From Oscillospiraceae bacterium (GTDB lineage Bacteria > Bacillota > Clostridia > Clostridiales > Clostridiaceae): DNA of 6,283 nt. The position numbers and the translations under genes were made by a program. Where the stretch lies: NCBI GenBank assembly GCA_009785875.1, contig WQUF01000135.1, positions 1-6,283 on the forward strand. The letters are read 5' to 3'. Below, piece by piece: positions 5,498-6,283 of the stretch; within the stretch, counting starts at the first letter, position 1; the number at the start of each line of letters is the position of its first letter. The notes beneath the pieces were generated by a model. It was not told where the DNA came from. It ran no database searches and worked only from the letters and a program-made list of their open reading frames with translations.

Positions 5498-6040
5498 ATG
5501 AAAGATAAATACATATTAATTGGAATTCCGGGATGTGGGAAATCTACTTTAGGGAAGAGAGTAGCTGAAAATTTAGATATTCCTTTTATTGATTTAGACA
5601 AGATGGCTCGTGGGAAAATGGATCCTGAACATCAGTTTATACCTATGAGTTATACTTCCACATCTATGTTTCTAAACGGGCTATATAAATCAATGATAGA
5701 AGTCTCAAAATTAGAAGGTCCTGCCATAATTGAAGCTGGTGCTGAAGCTCCTTTAATGCCTGAATGTGCTACGATTATGCTTGAAATAGGAATTACTATC
5801 CATGTCACACGAGATATTGACAAAATTATTGCAGATATACAGAAAAAAGAACATAGGCTTATCTTAAAAGAAGTAAATAGGGGAACTATTATTGATACAG
5901 AAGTAGAAGGAGTAAAACTTTATGCAAAAGAGTTACATAAATATGAAGATATGGCAATTTTACTTTTCCCTAACGATGGAACTGAAGATGAAGGCGTTGA
6001 AATGTTGACTAAGATAATAAAAGCAATATCAAAACAATAG
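5498..6040 (+). CDS. Shikimate-kinase-like P-loop NTPase, substrate uncertain
   Basis: This 180-residue protein has the fold signs and length of shikimate kinase (usually about 170). It has Walker A GIPGCGKST at 9-17 and the IDLD segment at 31-34, whose Asp32 and Asp34 match the Mg and shikimate aspartates of AroK. A possible lid arginine lies at 120 (EHRLIL), followed by a LYAKE segment (141-145). However, the shikimate-binding FRxxE motif is not visible, the GGG loop is replaced by EAGAEAP (79-85), and the Arg expected three residues before LY is replaced (Glu137/Gly138). A true aromatic-pathway role is therefore doubtful; it may phosphorylate another small molecule. AGGAG at 5485-5489 lies 8 bases before ATG 5498. 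It is monocistronic, with its own promoter and a strong terminator, divergent from hsdM, and no aromatic-pathway gene lies nearby. Confidence 0.8.
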   Translation: MKDKYILIGIPGCGKSTLGKRVAENLDIPFIDLDKMARGKMDPEHQFIPMSYTSTSMFLNGLYKSMIEVSKLEGPAIIEAGAEAPLMPECATIMLEIGITIHVTRDIDKIIADIQKKEHRLILKEVNRGTIIDTEVEGVKLYAKELHKYEDMAILLFPNDGTEDEGVEMLTKIIKAISKQ

Positions 6041-6053
6041 ATTAGTTAGATTT

Positions 6054-6084
6054 AAAAAGCAGGGCAAAATTTCAGCCCTGCTTT
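6054..6084. terminator. Bidirectional Rho-independent terminator
   Basis: A perfect 10-base stem, AAAGCAGGGC (6056-6065) with GCCCTGCTTT (6075-6084), encloses a 9-base loop 15 bases after the stop of the shikimate-kinase-like gene. On the plus strand the tail is CTTTATAAATATTT; on the minus strand the stem runs into TTTTT (6058-6054), the stronger T-run, so it probably also ends transcription of the convergent gene at the right edge. Confidence 0.9.
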
Positions 6085-6173
6085 ATAAATATTTCTCAAA
6101 CTCTTCTTTTTAGCATTATTATATCGTAAGTGTTACAATCGACTTTAGCTTCGATGTGATCTAAACATAACTC

Positions 6174-6283
6174 TCATACCCTTGAAGCAGTTTTCTTTAA
6201 AAATCCACCTATTATGCTATTTATTTCCTTATATTCCTCATTATCTTCAGAGAAAGCCCCATAAAACCCTGCGCTGCATATCC
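6174..6283 (-). CDS. C-terminal end of an unidentified protein (5' end outside the window)
   Basis: One minus-strand frame is open from the window edge (base 6281) to a TGA at 6176-6174, giving 35 residues that include GFYGAFSEDNEEYKE and end in GGFLKKTASRV. The composition is protein-like and the other two minus-strand frames stop early. A convergent bidirectional terminator lies 90 bases downstream. I do not recognise the family from so short a piece, and a chance open frame cannot be excluded. Confidence 0.45.
   Translation of the reverse strand, partial: ICSAGFYGAFSEDNEEYKEINSIIGGFLKKTASRV

Noticed and set aside
1..6283. CRISPR array, tRNA, rRNA, riboswitch or transposase gene
   Set aside because: No regularly spaced repeats, cloverleaf, rRNA-like sequence, long structured leader or transposase motif was seen.

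Overview
This is an AT-rich window, and its short intergenic regions, strong Shine-Dalgarno sites (AGGAGG, AGAGGAGG, GAGGGG) and sigma-A-like promoters suggest a low-GC Firmicute, probably a clostridial lineage. Genus cannot be read from the sequence. The gene mix (defence genes, a RiPP cassette, gene remnants, a repeated element, few metabolic genes) is that of an accessory or defence island.

Layout. (1) Bases 1-1278, plus strand: the 3' part of an AAA/ABC-type ATPase gene followed, with a 14-base overlap, by an HNH nuclease gene. This pairing matches the Septu (PtuA/PtuB) anti-phage type, also found as the effector pair of some retrons. The junction looks damaged: the ATPase ends soon after its last motif, the nuclease start has no ribosome binding site, and the first zinc-binding cysteine of the HNH domain is glycine. 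(2) Bases 1279-1574 hold no gene. (3) Bases 1575-2862, minus strand: a compact, self-contained RiPP cassette. A TTGACA-N17-TAAAAT promoter drives a graspetide-type ATP-grasp ligase, then a translationally coupled 71-residue candidate precursor, then a hairpin terminator. The precursor's Ser/Thr then Asp/Glu-rich tail does not carry the microviridin TxKxPSD core. This is the best candidate for something undescribed. (4) Bases 3065-3784 are bounded by a 19/21 direct repeat and enclose a 166-residue, single-membrane-span protein of unknown function. (5) Bases 3738-5326, minus strand: an intact hsdM (type I DNA methyltransferase subunit) followed by a previously hidden hsdS remnant. The remnant starts on an ATGA overlap and loses HsdS-like sequence after about 28 codons, exactly where the upstream direct-repeat copy begins. 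No hsdR is present. (6) Bases 5418-6084, plus strand: a divergent shikimate-kinase-like P-loop protein with its own promoter and a strong bidirectional terminator, facing the last codons of an unidentified minus-strand gene at the right edge.

The genes do not form one pathway. The ATPase/HNH pair and hsdM/hsdS are remnants or variants of two defence systems; the graspetide cassette is an independent operon with its own promoter and terminator. Three start codons were chosen from Shine-Dalgarno placement rather than longest open frame: the ligase at 2812, the membrane protein at 3681 and the precursor at 1841.
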